From Escarpia spicata (Eukaryota; Annelida; Polychaeta; Sabellida; Siboglinidae), in contig OZ023205.1 in NCBI GenBank assembly GCA_963995525.1, positions 51,185,681-51,249,680 of the forward strand: a stretch of DNA of 64,000 bases. The letters run 5' to 3'. The position numbers and the translations under genes were made by a program. The notes under the pieces were generated by a model. The model was given only the letters and a program-made list of their open reading frames with translations, was not told where the DNA came from and searched no databases. Positions 30,305 through 42,495 of the stretch are shown here, in pieces. Every line of letters begins with the position of its first letter. Positions within the stretch are counted from its first letter, which is position 1.

Positions 30305-30759
30305 TTATTCGTTTCTTCTATACTCGTCGCGCACCTCCATCAATAATTTTCCGGGTATATTTTGCCCCCTCTGCGTCCGGGGCCCATACCCCAGAAGCCC
30401 TCGTACGACGGCACCCACTCCACTAAGTCGGCTTTCCCCGTAGCCAATAGGGCGTCTTTCAACTTCTTTGGTCCTCCGAACTTGCTCATCAGCAGATTCT
30501 TCATGCATTCGACCTTATCGGCGTTCCATTCGTCTCCCGATCTCTTTTTCTCGATTCTTTCACTTCGTCGTTTCGCAATATAGCCCGACCATGCCTCTTT
30601 GATGTACTCGGCGTATTTGACGTCGTCGTTAAACATCGCTTTTCTAAACTGATAAGCGTGCTCTACGGTCCTGAAGCCCCGACAGTACGCCACGACTCGA
30701 CACGGATACCAGTTCGACAGGAACGACGCCGACCCACCAAAATGTATGGGAGACTCCAT
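30305..30759 (-). pseudogene. NADAR (YbiA/RibX-like, DUF1768) domain protein, frameshifted near the end
   Basis: First minus-strand gene after the right terminal repeat. ATG 30759; the frame holds FLSNWYPCRV (13-22), TVEHAYQFRKA (31-41), a Lys/Arg-rich central region, KKLKDALLATGKADLVEWVP and GFWGMGPG, the conserved order of the NADAR fold. NADAR proteins act on ADP-ribose-linked nucleotides: bacterial members remove ADP-ribose from guanine in DNA or cleave riboflavin-pathway intermediates. The expected C-terminal 'G-K-x-L-M-x-x-R-D-E' helix is found in another frame (GKLLMEVRDEYRRN, ending 30305), so there is a frameshift near 30,375. A TATA box precedes the gene. It is cargo rather than a core Polinton gene, and may have countered host ADP-ribosylation. 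Confidence 0.85.
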
Positions 30760-30803
30760 ACTGCCGTCACTCCGCTACTGTCTACACCGTCTCTCGACCG
30801 CCC

Positions 30804-30811
30804 TATATATA
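30804..30811 (-). promoter_or_regulatory. TATA box of the NADAR gene
   Basis: TATATATA, about 45 bp upstream of the ATG at 30759, between the gene and the right terminal repeat. Confidence 0.55.
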
Positions 30812-30972
30812 CCGCTAGTACCTACACAACCGCTAGAGGTTAACACACACACACTCACATAGCCACTAGAGGGCAGCTAAAATGTACTTAGAACCATGGT
30901 AATCAATCACGAAGTCAGTTAAGACTTTTCATTAGTCAATTAAGATAAGAAGATTTTTTATTAGTAGGTGTC

Positions 30973-31108
30973 GATTTTGTTGCTATCCTTTTATCTTTTT
31001 TTTATAAGTAGGTGCAATTTTTGTGCTGGGTTCAAACTTCCTTTGAGCTTCCTTTGATCTCAGTAGATATAGGTTATGCACGGGAGCCTTACCCACTTAC
31101 TTACTACT
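30973..31108 (-). repeat. Polinton right terminal inverted repeat
   Basis: Reverse complement starts AGTAGTAAGTAAGTGG and matches the left end over about 135 bp. The pairing ends near the GATAAAAGGATAGCAAC segment. Confidence 0.9.
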
Positions 31109-31114
31109 ACAGTC
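31109..31114. repeat. Target-site duplication, right copy
   Basis: ACAGTC, identical to 18802-18807. Confidence 0.9.
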
Positions 31115-32100
31115 CTTTGTGAAAATGATAACTTTCTTATATCTAATCTACACTGCTCCTTTGCTAATGTAACTTCGTGTCGTCTAGTTCTTCTATCTTT
31201 CTTAACTGAGACAAAACTATTTCTATCAATATTTTCATAACCATTTATTATTTTAAACACTTCTATCTGATCTCATCTCAATCTCCTGGTGACTAGTGTT
31301 GTTAAACCACATTCTCTTAGGCGAATTTCATAACTAAGATCCCTCAGTTTTTGTATAATTTTAGTCGCTCTCCTTTCTAGAATATATAAGTCATTCTTGC
31401 GATATGGCCTCCGCGCTTGTATTCAATATTCTAAATGAGGCTTCACTATTGTTGTGTACAGCGGTATTATTAGTTCTTTTTCCTTATACGCTATATTTCG
31501 CCTAATTAATCCAAGGATTTTATTTCCCTTTGAAGCTGCAATTCGGCACTGTTCTGAAACCTTCATATCAGCACTAATGGTTATCTCTAAGTCCTTTCCT
31601 TTTACAGTCGTACTTAGTACAGTACCCCCATTGTACATTCTACCTCTTCGTTTCCATGTCCTGTGTGGAGGCATTTACATTTCCCAAAATTGAACAGCAA
31701 TTGCCACTTTTCAGACCATTTGATCAACCTGTCAATATCCTCTTGTAAATGCTGTCTCCATCACATTTAATCATTCTAAACACTTTTGTATAATTCGCAA
31801 ATTCCAACACATTGCTTGTTATTTCATCATCCAAATCGTTGATATAATAGTATTATATTAAGAATAATATAGGTCCTAGTACTAATCTCTGTGGTACCCT
31901 ATTCAATACCGATTTCCAGTTTGAAGCCTCCCCATCAACTACTTCCAGTTTATTATACCATTTCCTATGCCATGGGCCTTTAGTTTAAGCAGTAATTTTT
32001 GGTGTGGTACTTTGTCGAAAGCTTTTTGAAAATCTAAGTTGACGATATCTACTGGTGATCCCTCATCTATCCACTTAGTGATGTCTTCCAAAAAACATAA
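31109..32100 (-). mobile_element. CR1-like LINE, reverse transcriptase part (right piece, split by the Polinton)
   Basis: Minus-strand reading gives CR1/L2-type reverse transcriptase: DIVNLDFQKAF near 32,045, LVLGPILF, INDLDDEITSNVLEF and ANYTKVF (the position of the FADD box, degraded), WSEKWQLLFNFGKCKCLHTG, then VSEQCRIAASKGNKILGLIR and PLYTTIVKPHLEY. Several stops and frameshifts show it is dead. It is 5'-truncated near 32,100 and continues in frame order into the piece at 18605-18807 on the far side of the Polinton. Confidence 0.85.
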
Positions 32101-34830
32101 TATATTTGTTAATCATTACAATTTTGTTGTTACTTATTATAGCCGAAATACGTATATCGACTACGTATATTTATGAATGTATGTATGTGGACGGTCTTGG
32201 TGTGCAATGTGGTAATTGCTATTTTAAATGTATAGCTGCTCAAGCTGCGCTGCAGCGCAAGCAAAGTCACGCGCGTGGACGTCGGTCGGGGTGGGGCAGA
32301 CGGTTGCGGTGTCGGCTGAGTGTCAGCCAGGCAACCGTCGGGCGAAGCGAAAGCTATGCGGGGCGTCGGCAGCGAGTCGGCGAAAGAGGACAACGCCGAG
32401 CGGCGACAGTTCGCTGATTGTTCTGTACAGGGACGGGCGACAAGCTGTGCGTGTGCGTGTGCGTGTGCGTGTGCGTGTGCATGTGCGTGTGCATGTCGAA
32501 CTGTGGGCCCGTATGCGAACTGGCGAATCTACAGATGTAGTTCGCGGCAGAACCTTGTATATTGTATCATGTGTTTGTAAGATCACGGAGTGATACTTGT
32601 GTTTACGTTATATTAAATGGTGTTCTATTCATTGTTATTGCTCGATTGTTACGCGGCCCTATATATAATCATCCCCTAGGTGACACACGCACACACACAC
32701 GCACGCACACGCACGCACGCTCGCACACGCACGCGCACGCACGCAAGCGCGCACGCACACAGGTGAACCCCAAGGAAAAACCGGCCAAGAACAACGTGTG
32801 CATTGTGATAGATAAAATGTCCGGACTGTCATCAGACCAATGTAGGCGAAATTAGTAGATCACAGGGACTCGACAACCATATCTTATTAAACGATATTGA
32901 TTTGCATCACACGACTCGATGTACAAATGATCATGATCTACCACAACAGCTGTCGTCTCTGGACCAACTGCCAGGCTCAGCCTTGTCATTATTAATACAT
33001 AAACAACGACCGGTCGGTGTATTTCAATTAGTTATTCATATCTCGCTCTGTTATATATTCTACTGCTAGACACAGTGGTGTAGCTTAGTAAACTATTGAT
33101 AGGTTTATGTTGGTTGTTTTCCTGGCCAAAGCGGCTTGCCCTGCACCTTGGACACAGGTTAAACAGAAAACAGAAGCTCAGTAATGTGCATGGAAAACTG
33201 TCTTAGTTTTCGCTGTCATTTGAGCCACAAACGAAGCAGTTGGCCTGCAATCTCAGGAACACTCTCCAAAATTATTGTTTTACACTTCGTTTTTTACATT
33301 CCACCTTGTGTTATTTTCTCATTTTTGATCTCACATTATAAGTTATGCACATCGCTGGATTCATTTCGACGAGATCTTATAGGAAATGTGTGTGTGTGAG
33401 TGTGTCTGTGTGTGTGTGTGTATGTGAGTGTGTGTGTGTGTGTGTGTGTGAGTGCGTGCGTGCATGCCTGTGTGTGTACATTCCCGAAAGTAACTTAAAA
33501 TTGTTAACACTATTTATGTTTATTTGTTATTTTGATGTAACATTTACTTCGGATACCTAATAAAAATGACTAAATATTGGAAATGTTAAGGCTTAAGTAA
33601 CTGGTACTAACGTAAACTATGATATTAACGTATATAACATATAGAATAAACAAGTACACCTTTTTACAAATAATCGCTAATTGGCCTTTTTATGGTTACG
33701 CCCGATACCAAGCTTCCTCACCAATGTGCTATTATTTCAAATTGGTTATTTCTAAAGGTAACCGTTGTTAGTAGCATTCACTGTTTTTATGTAAATATTA
33801 TTTCGTAACATCGTCTGCATGTATGCATATCTGCATACATGCATACATGTTAATATTTTCCTCCTAGACGCTTTGCATCTCGAGAACCAAACATTCAGGG
33901 ATTGATTTACGACCACTCGCAAGATGATTATTCACGTGTTTCACCAACATGCCGCTGAATGTTAAACCAGAGATAGCCATTTTTTTAATTTATGTCATTA
34001 TTTGGATAAATCAGCGACCACTATTACCCGAAACAATGCGCAACTTGCGTTCAACATTATTCGCATGACCTCCGTCCCGCTTTGCCTTACCAATAATACT
34101 AACATATCATATGCGCATTATTTTTAATAGTTAGGACAGCTGAGCATGCTATCTGTCATGTCAATCTGCTTGACATTGTCCCACAATTATCCATGAAACA
34201 ACTTTGTCGTATGGTTTTGCTACAAACAAAACGTTGGGGACCAAAATTCAACCAAATATACGAAGGCATTTCCGACAGATCCACATGTGCACTTTTGTAA
34301 GCTTACCAAACGTTGTTCCAGGGCAACGGGTCACGTGATGCATCAACAATAATTATTATTGTATTCACGGTTTTTAAGTTTATCCAGCGACTTGATTAAA
34401 GAACCAAACAGGTACTGTTGAGACTATCATTGGTGTCATCTACATGGCTACAATGCGGCTGTTCTCTTCCAAGTGTCCATCATGTCATTCCAAGCCAAAG
34501 AGCACAGTGATTGGGTTGCGTGTTTGATTTTCCCAAACACACATATCTCATATCGTCAACGTTAACGTGCGGCTTTAGGTAGTCGCAAGGTAGTCACTCT
34601 TTAACATTCTGTCTTCCCACACACAGCACAAATATATTTGTCGAGCTTGCTAATACAGGTAGCGAGTTCTGCGAACAAGTTTGCGTCAGCTTATTTGCGA
34701 TAGAACGCATCGCCACACACTTTTACAGTTTTGCGTAATATAATACCCCCATTATGTATTCTTTGTTCACATTTCTATTTTCCTGAAAACGGAGGGATTT
34801 GACGCGATAACACGTCGAACCGTACTCTCG
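32101..34830. other. Intergenic region with microsatellites
   Basis: No recognised gene. Contains GCGTGT/GTGT tracts at about 32443-32500, an impure CACACG-type tract at about 32685-32760 and a TG-rich tract at about 33386-33475. Open frames here are explained by these tracts. Confidence 0.7.
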
Positions 34831-34834
34831 TGTG

Positions 34835-35225
34835 ATATGACATCCGTAGTCTCGTGACATAACGTGTGATGTGTCATCCGTAATCTTGTGACATAACGGG
34901 TGATGTGTCATCCGTAATCTTGTGACATAACGCGTGATGTGTCATCCGTAATCTTGTGTGATGTGACATCCGTAGTCTCGTGTGATGTGTCATTCGAAGT
35001 TTCGTGACACATCTTGGGGAGAGTCTCGGCTCTTGTCTCGTCGGTACTCTCGTGTGATGTGTCATCCGTAATCTTGTGACATAACGCGTGATGTGTCATC
35101 CGTAATCTTGTGTGATGTGACATCCGTAGTCTCGTGACATAACGTGTGATGTGTCATCCGTAATCTTGTGTGATGTGCCATCCACAGTCTCGTGTGATGT
35201 GTCATCCGAAGTCTCGTGACATATC
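34835..35225. repeat. Minisatellite with two interleaved units
   Basis: About ten copies of GTGATGTGTCATCCG or close variants, followed either by TAATCTTGTGACATAACG (about 34-bp unit) or by TAGTCTCGT (about 24-bp unit), in mixed order. The 'MTHH...' minus-strand frames over it are products of the repeat. Confidence 0.85.
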
Positions 35226-37417
35226 TCGGGTATAGTCTCGTCTCTTGTCTCGTGGTGGTTAACATATATGTGCTGTCGTCAGAAGTTCCATCGCCACTGT
35301 TTCGAAACGGAGTAACCAAGTATTGATATTACACAACTGTTTGACTGTTACGTCGGATAGCTTCACACCTGCGTCTAACAAAACACTCAAACAGTCTTTC
35401 ACCATCTAGTTAGTCTGAGTTCATGTGTGTGTTGTGTGTTTCGTACCACATGTATGTATCTATGTATGAATCTATGAGTTCATTTTCGGTTACCCATGCC
35501 AGGTTAGTTGTTTTACGACCGAAGACGGTTTCGAAGGTTTTACCGAAGAAGCACGAATTTAAATACTATAGTACGAAAAAAGATAAAAACGTTCTAATGG
35601 ACATTTGTACACTTGCCCCTTAATACGGTAAACTATATAGATACTGGTACATCTTATCTGGGAGGTTATTATGTGTCTGTACTGTTCTAACATAACGCTT
35701 CACTTTCCTCGAACAATATAGATAGCGAGCACTGTGCCGTCTTGTATTGATATATGCTCTTTGGCGTCAAGACGATCGAGTCGCCATTGTGCATCGCACA
35801 TAGCGTGTTTATTTATTTAATAATAATGTTGAACGCAATTATACACATACGTACATACGTACATACGTACATACGTACACACGTATAGATTAAGAACACC
35901 GTCATGATAAAATGCTGAAACAGTATTGTTGGTCTCTAGGCACAGATGAGACATACATGTAGATGAGCCTCGAACAAGGTAGGTATATCAGAATCCGCTA
36001 GGTGGCGTATTGCCTTCTAGCGGCCAAAACTGATCCATTTCTTGTGCATGAAAATGACGCCGGCGCGGCGCCGCGTCAGAGATCACATGGTCGCAGAAAA
36101 TACGTCGCTGCTGCTATGCAAATGATATCACCATGACGTTTGAGCATGGAATCGACCAATGGATAACTCTGTTACATATGGAGATACTTCTTTTTCGTTT
36201 TGAGCGCGGCGTTTTGTGTGTGTAGGTAAGTGAAGTTTAATGTTTTCTATGCTTGCTAAATGCGTAAATAAAATGTAAAGATTACGTAATGAAATAGCGA
36301 TATTAGTGTAGATTTAAATATTAGCTTTAAAATGATATATGTTGCATAAGTGTACGTGCCTGCCGAGCAACACACCAACATGGGCAACTTTGGCGTTCTA
36401 GGCGTACATTTTCAACAGTCGACGCCGTATCACGCTGGCATCAGTAGGCGCTTTTGCAGCATTAATTAAATCCATATCCATCGCAACCATCACATATAAT
36501 TGGTGTTATTGTTCACTTGTAACAGTGACAAGATCTATATATAATTAATATTTACCGTTTTTAGTTTGATATTAACATGCCAAAATTAAATGTTTAAAGA
36601 AAAATGTGTTCAAGCTGACTGAATCTGTGTCTGTTGTTAGTGACGCTTTCCATAGCATCGTTATTTAAATCCCAAACCATCTCAATCTATAAAACGAATT
36701 GCTTTTACTTTTGTACTTAAAGTTATAACTAATTATTATGTAATTAACTTTTTTATATTATATTAACAAATTTATTTTGTTATGTCTTTAGTTGACATTT
36801 CTTTTTTCATACTACACCACATCATTTCCATCAAGACAAGTGATTCAGTGTGACTTTCATGTTTCAGTGTTGGAAGATCAAACGGGTAGTTATTAAATTT
36901 GTAGGACTAATTAATAGTATAATTAATAATATTATTTTTTATTATTAATTAATAATAAGTGAAATATAGTTAATTTTTTTATTAAGTGATTGTTTTTTTC
37001 TAATTAATATGTCACAAATAAAACAGTTGCAATTGTTGAAATAATTTAAATTGTAGTTGAATAGTTATGAATGGTGTTTATCTTTAAGTGTTCAAGACAG
37101 TTGTAAGATGATGGAAATTAATTTGTATTAATTTGTGCAGTTGTTGCTTGAATTTACTTGAAATTGTTGAAAACCATTTACATTATTGTAGTACAAAATT
37201 TATAATAGCATATATATATTCGTTGTATTAATTGTAGTTGAATATTTTGTTAGGTTCACATAATTGCAGTTAAGCATATTATGTATGGCTTCTGTCGTGA
37301 ATCACAACATTGAAATAATATCGATGTTGTGTGCACTAAGAACAGTGTGATAATCTACTGTTCATAACATTCTCTAGAATGTGCATACAATTCACTGGTA
37401 TGCATTTTCGTTTCAGA
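35226..37417. other. AT-rich region without recognised gene
   Basis: Contains a (ACGTACAT)n microsatellite at about 35848-35886 and very AT-rich sequence at 36,700-37,250. Just before 37,418 an acceptor-like TTTCAG precedes the SGNH relic. Confidence 0.65.
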
Positions 37418-38045
37418 ATGGCAACTCAGAATTGGTCAACCGGTCGGCTCACGTTATTGATCGTTGGGCACAGTTTCGTGTGTCGCATGCAGCACCAAGT
37501 CTGTTCCGGTGGGGTGCTGCATCGGTACTATGAACCTGATCTCTGTCTGGCAGATATGTTTGAGAAGGTCATCTTCCTTGGTAAGGGGGGACTAACTTTG
37601 GATGGTTTATTTAGGGAATTTGGTGCTTGTGCGTGCAGAAGCTCCACATGTTGTTTTGATCGATATAGGTACAAATGACCTAGGCAATGGTTGTGTAGCT
37701 GAGGACCCGGCGGAAGGTATTGTGGAGTTTGCTCGCAAACTTACCACTATACCTTCTGTGTCTCAGGTTGTGATATGCCATATACTAACTCGCATTCCAA
37801 AGACCAGCGGCCGTTTTGTAGTCAGAAGTGATTTTGAAGAAGCTCGGCACGCAGTCAGTGACATAGTTGTTCGGTTAATAAGTGATTGTAATAATATACA
37901 CTTCTGGCCACACCGTAAATTATTTGAAGCAAAGAACTTTGCGAGAGACGGAGTACACATGAGTGCCATTGGCATGGAGAAATATGTGAGTAGCATGAGG
38001 AAAGCAGCTATTCATGCTTTCAAGCGATGTCAGAAGCAGGTTTAA
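37418..38045 (+). pseudogene. SGNH/GDSL-type hydrolase relic (frameshifted)
   Basis: From ATG 37418 (after a TTTCAG acceptor-like site): LTLLIVGHSFVCRM is the block I motif (GHSF instead of GDS-x). After a frameshift near 37,620, APHVVLIDIGTNDLGNG is block III (GTND), and ARDGVHMSAIGMEKY is block V (DGVHxS) with the catalytic His. About 208 codons, stop 38043-38045. Such stand-alone SGNH modules are common in invertebrate retroelements (CR1-type LINEs, Ngaro/DIRS) and in multicopy families, so this may be a transposon gene. No recombinase or RT is visible beside it. Confidence 0.7.
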
Positions 38046-39011
38046 CTGCTTTCCTCTGCTACATCATGTGTCCTGTCTCTAACAAACTTCTTTACATTTA
38101 TGCATATAATATATAAATATATATTTTCAAAATTTATAATCCCATGATTTTCTCTTCCAAAACCAGTTTGATCAAAAAAAGCCATTATGTATTATTTATG
38201 TAACTTTCCAAATTTTTCAAAACAGACAGTATTTGGCTTATCACCACTTCAATTACATTAATTATGCCTAGATCATTTTTTCCTATATTGACGATGAACA
38301 CATTTGATGCCACTGCATGTACAACTTAAATTCTGTGTGATATGCCATCCAACGTTAGTCTTCATCTTCCTTAGCAGATGACATTTTCATTCATATCTGA
38401 CAGTTCAAAATCATTGTTTTAAATTTCTTTTCAAAGTACTGTTTAAAAATGCAATTTTCTAAACCTACTTTTCAAAATTCAGAGTTCTCTCCAAATTGCC
38501 ATTTTCGTAAAGCTACTTTAAAAAAAAAAGTTCTTCATCAACGCACGAGACTGTGCCTAATTCAAGACGTGGGCCTACACCAATGACTGGAACTGAAGCT
38601 TGCATGGGTCAGTTCTTCCTCGACAGCTGGCATCTCTGCAAGTGGCTGGTATCAACATCTCTACACATCAGTTGATACGCTTGCAAGTCCCACTACATGC
38701 AAAAAGACTGCTTTAAAAGTGAAGAACATTACCGCACACCTCAAGTTGCAATGAATTCTTAATAGCAAGTTTCACACAAATTCACTGTCGCTACCGAAAC
38801 TTCAAACGAATGCTGCATGAAGCTGATTTGAGATGATCCTCTCTCTGCGGACAATATTCTGATGTGGCTCCTCATGCAAAACATGAATTATACATCAGTT
38901 GTTCAACTGAAAGTTAGACATAATGCAAAATTATGCAAGAGTTGACAATAATTACTAGACAAAGATTTACAAATGATTTTTACCTGCAAGACGTTTTACT
39001 CGTTATAACTA

Positions 39012-39340
39012 CATGAACATTTATGCAATACATTTGCACTGTATTATATGCATCCAGTGTTTCATGAAATTATTCATGTTGCCGCTATCTTTTACTCGTT
39101 ATAACTACATGACTTTACAAACACTGCTGAACTGTGTAGGCTTACAACTGTTGTTGTACGTGCAGGACTTTGCATGTTGCTGTGCTGCCTGAATTACAGA
39201 ACATGCTACTCTACATCTGCAGGACTTGATAATGTTGGACATATGAACATTTATGCAATACATTTGCACTGCATTATATGCATCCAGTGTTTCATGAAAT
39301 TATTCACGTTGCCGCTATGTTTGAATCTGTTATAATAAAT
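39012..39340. repeat. Direct repeat pair of ~95 bp, 231 bp apart
   Basis: TGAACATTTATGCAATACAT...GTTGCCGCTAT occurs at about 39013-39100 and again at 39244-39330 with a few differences. Confidence 0.85.
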
Positions 39341-40944
39341 GTTCTTAATATTCATTCTGTTGTAATGTTTATCCATATAATTCCCTTTAAATTTACCTGT
39401 TGTGGCATACTAATTACAGAAATGTTTATCAATTAGTCTGCGTGCATTTTATTACAAAGTCACATTGAATTCAGATTGTTGTATTAACAAATTGTTCATA
39501 CTGTTAATCCTCGTTACTGAATTAAGTATTTAAAATTGTTCAACTAATTAGGAAAATATTAAACTAATTATGTCATGCATAATTGGTAACATTTCAAGTT
39601 GATCTATTAACAATTTTTTTCATTCTTAAGATTGGTATGCCCATTTCCTAATTAATTGTAGGTCAATCATGCCATTAATCCCCGTAAATAGGTCAAATAA
39701 GAAATTAGGTTAACTAATTAGGTCATCAACAAATTATGGATTTTAAGAGGTAGCAGTCATAATATATTACAGTCACTGTATAAACTGACTGACAGAGTTC
39801 AACCTATAACAGGCCTTTTCCTACCCGATTTATGTAATTAATAACGGTAAATAGGTTAATTATTAAATATAGGTCAATTAATAAGGTCATTAAATAACTA
39901 ATTTCATAGTATGCTATAACAATATAATATATTAACAATCTTCAAACCTCTAATAGTTTAGTAGGCATTTCCTAATTAATTACATTCAAATAATCACAGT
40001 AATTAGGTCAAATATACAATGAAGGTCAATTAATTAGGTCAAGGTCAAATCATATAAATATGATTTTTGGGGTCACATAACTTCTTATTTTGCATAAATA
40101 TCTTCAATATACACAATTTTATGGCCGTTTTCCTATATAATAAAATGCAGTACATCAAGCTTCTGGGGCCAGTTTGTGCACAAGAAATGGACTGAAATTC
40201 AATACCAAAAAGTGTTGTTTTTCTGAAACAAAAAGTGGAATTACGTCGGAAATAATGAAGATATCACAAAAATTCAAAAACTATCATAAACTTCATAACA
40301 AACTCTATATTGTGGAACCATTTAATTAAAAAAATAGCGTATTTGAATTTTTACCTGATGTACCTAAACAAGGAATACCTCTTCAAAACAGTTTGACACC
40401 GGTTTGTGTACAGGCTATCAACTGCTATAATAACTTCAAAAAGTTCGGTAAGTACAAATTTCGTATGACGAATACTGTTACATGACAACCAGTTTGACGA
40501 AAATATTACACAGATAGCTGGTAGTTTGAATGTTTTAGCAGATAAGTTCGTATAATCCCCTATGGCAATGCCTTAACACGGGACAAATACACGGATGTTT
40601 TTTCAACACAGAACCTTGAGGCTTGATTTATACCAGTTTATACCGGTTAACAGGGACATTTTTCACTCGGTATAGTATGTCAGTGTTTTTGAGTTGTGTA
40701 GCAGTGTTTGTAAGTTGTTTGTCGGTGTTTGTAAGTTGTTTGTCCGTGGTTATGTGCTGTAGGGCATATAGTCTTTAGCCCCTTAGCCTATGCTATGCCT
40801 ATGGCTATGCTTTATCGGGTTTGGACCTATGTTAAAGTTGTAAATGTATAGACTAGGAGAGGCCTACACCTAATCAAACGGTCGACAACCTACGACATAT
40901 AAGAATAGCCACTATTGGACATGCGCAATTACTTATTTAATTGA

Positions 40945-41193
40945 CGTCACATGAAGGGATTACATTACATACGCGCAAGTTTAATACAAGGTCTAACCAA
41001 AGCACTATCTGCTTGAACAACTCACTTCGTGTACAAAATTACTGCGCATAGCAGTTTAATGATGTCACTGATCATGACGTCACTGCATCATGTCATCACA
41101 TGAAAGGGATTACATTACATACGCGCAAGTTCAATACAAGGTCTAACCAAAGCACTATCTGCTTGAACAACTCACTTCGTGTACAAAATTACA
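40945..41193. repeat. Direct repeat pair of ~95 bp, ~150 bp apart
   Basis: ACATGAAGGGATTACATTAC...TTCGTGTACAAAATTAC occurs at about 40949-41042 and 41098-41192, nearly identical. Confidence 0.9.
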
Positions 41194-41589
41194 GCGCGTA
41201 CCATGACGTCATACAGTGTGCGCGTGCTTGCAACAAACAAACATGTCCAGGCACGTCTCGAGTACGGGTTTTGTAACAGACACCAAAGGTCTAATTCCAA
41301 AATGGTCGCTCTGTTCGAAAAAACGAGGCTATAGGCTCTGGTATAACATAGTCCTATATGTAATCTACATTTCGTATACATTACTTCAGATAAAACGGTC
41401 TCCGTTGAATTTATAAGCCTTTTGTTATAAATTACGCCTTACTATAACACCACATATTGGACACGTCAAACAAATAACGGGTCGGTCCCTTGGCGAAGCC
41501 TCGGCCTCCGGATCAAGCAATCTCGTGAGTATCGTATTCAAATGGTGTTCGGTATATGTTATTTTATTCAAAAAATTGGTCGCGTACCT

Positions 41590-42215
41590 TTGCGATAAAA
41601 AGGACCTATGCTTTAACACGGAATAAAAATTCGAAAAGTGGTCGGATACCTTTGCGATAATAGCTCCTATGCTTTAACATGGGATACAAATTTCCTATGC
41701 TTTAACATGGGATAAAATTGTCCTATGCTTTAACATGGGATAACAATTTCCTATGCTTTAACATGGGATTGCCCCGGTCTGCGCGTTGCGTAATCTCGAA
41801 AACCATCTCCGGGGGATCCCCTATCTCTTCCACGTTAAAAATCCCTATCTTTAACCCGGGAGTGGTAATGCGCAAAATCCGTATCTCGAAAACCATTTTG
41901 CTACTACTTTCGTAGAATCCCTATCTCCCCCATGTTAAAAATCCCTATCTTTAACCCGGTCGTTCAGTCGAATCTCGAAAACCATTTTCGGAGCAAACCG
42001 GGAGCAAACTTGTAAACGAGTTTTGTCGTTTACCAGTTTTGTATCTCTCCCATGTTAAAATCCCTATCCTTTAACCCAGGAGCAGTATGCGATAAGTCGT
42101 TTACAAGATTTGGGGGAATTCCTATCTCTACCACGTTAAAAATCCCTATCTTTAACCCGGGCGCGGTCTATGAAACAAAAAGGCGCGGCGCGGGGGAAAT
42201 CCGTATCTCTTAACA
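41590..42215. repeat. Field of two related short repeats (TTTAACATGGGA and CCATGTTAAAAATCCCTATC)
   Basis: CCTATGCTTTAACATGGGAT or close variants occur five times between 41,608 and 41,770. Then CCCATGTTAAAAATCCCTAT with CTTTAACCCGGG occurs about four times between 41,830 and 42,160, often next to ATCTCGAAAACCATTTT. The AACATGGG word of the first set is the reverse complement of the CCCATGTT word of the second. No ORF. Confidence 0.8.
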
Positions 42216-42495
42216 TGGGGTTTCCTCCGGGACGCGCCAGTTGCGCGCGGTAAGGGACATCTATTACTACTTAGGGGAAGACATGGGGATGCCTTTTTAG
42301 CGGAAGACATGGGGACGACATTTTAGCGGAAGTATAGACACGAGGGACACCTTTTTATTTGAAAGTATGTAGTAAAACAATATAAAGTATGATTCACCAC
42401 CAGCGTATACAGTTGTCTTCACCGGCTGTCCTTTTCTTTAAACGGGTACTGCAAGTGATGTGCCTCTTCCAATTATTTTCCGTGTGAAATGCACC

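Larger units (their letters stand above)
18808..31108. mobile_element. Polinton/Maverick (adintovirus-like) element, 12.3 kb, decayed
   Basis: Self-synthesising DNA transposon of the Polinton class. Support: inverted terminal repeats starting AG, a 6-bp target duplication, and the diagnostic genes (protein-primed DNA polymerase B, retrovirus-type integrase with chromodomain, adenain-like protease, packaging ATPase, double-jelly-roll major capsid and penton-like minor capsid). Its GC content is visibly higher than the flanks. Full-length relatives are usually 15-20 kb; this copy is short, mainly because polB ends early. It sits in antisense orientation inside a CR1-like LINE. Nearly every core gene carries at least one stop or frameshift, so it is an old, immobile copy unless complemented. 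Confidence 0.95.
38046..42495. other. Repeat-rich non-coding region
   Basis: No gene recognised. Contains direct repeats (39012/39243 and 40945/41096), AT-rich sequence with many TTAATTAGGTCA-type words at 39,540-40,050, and the tandem-repeat field 41590-42215. GC rises sharply after 41,450. Confidence 0.65.

Noticed and set aside
34723..35319. MTHH-repeat minus-strand frames
   Set aside because: Products of the minisatellite; no start context or homology.
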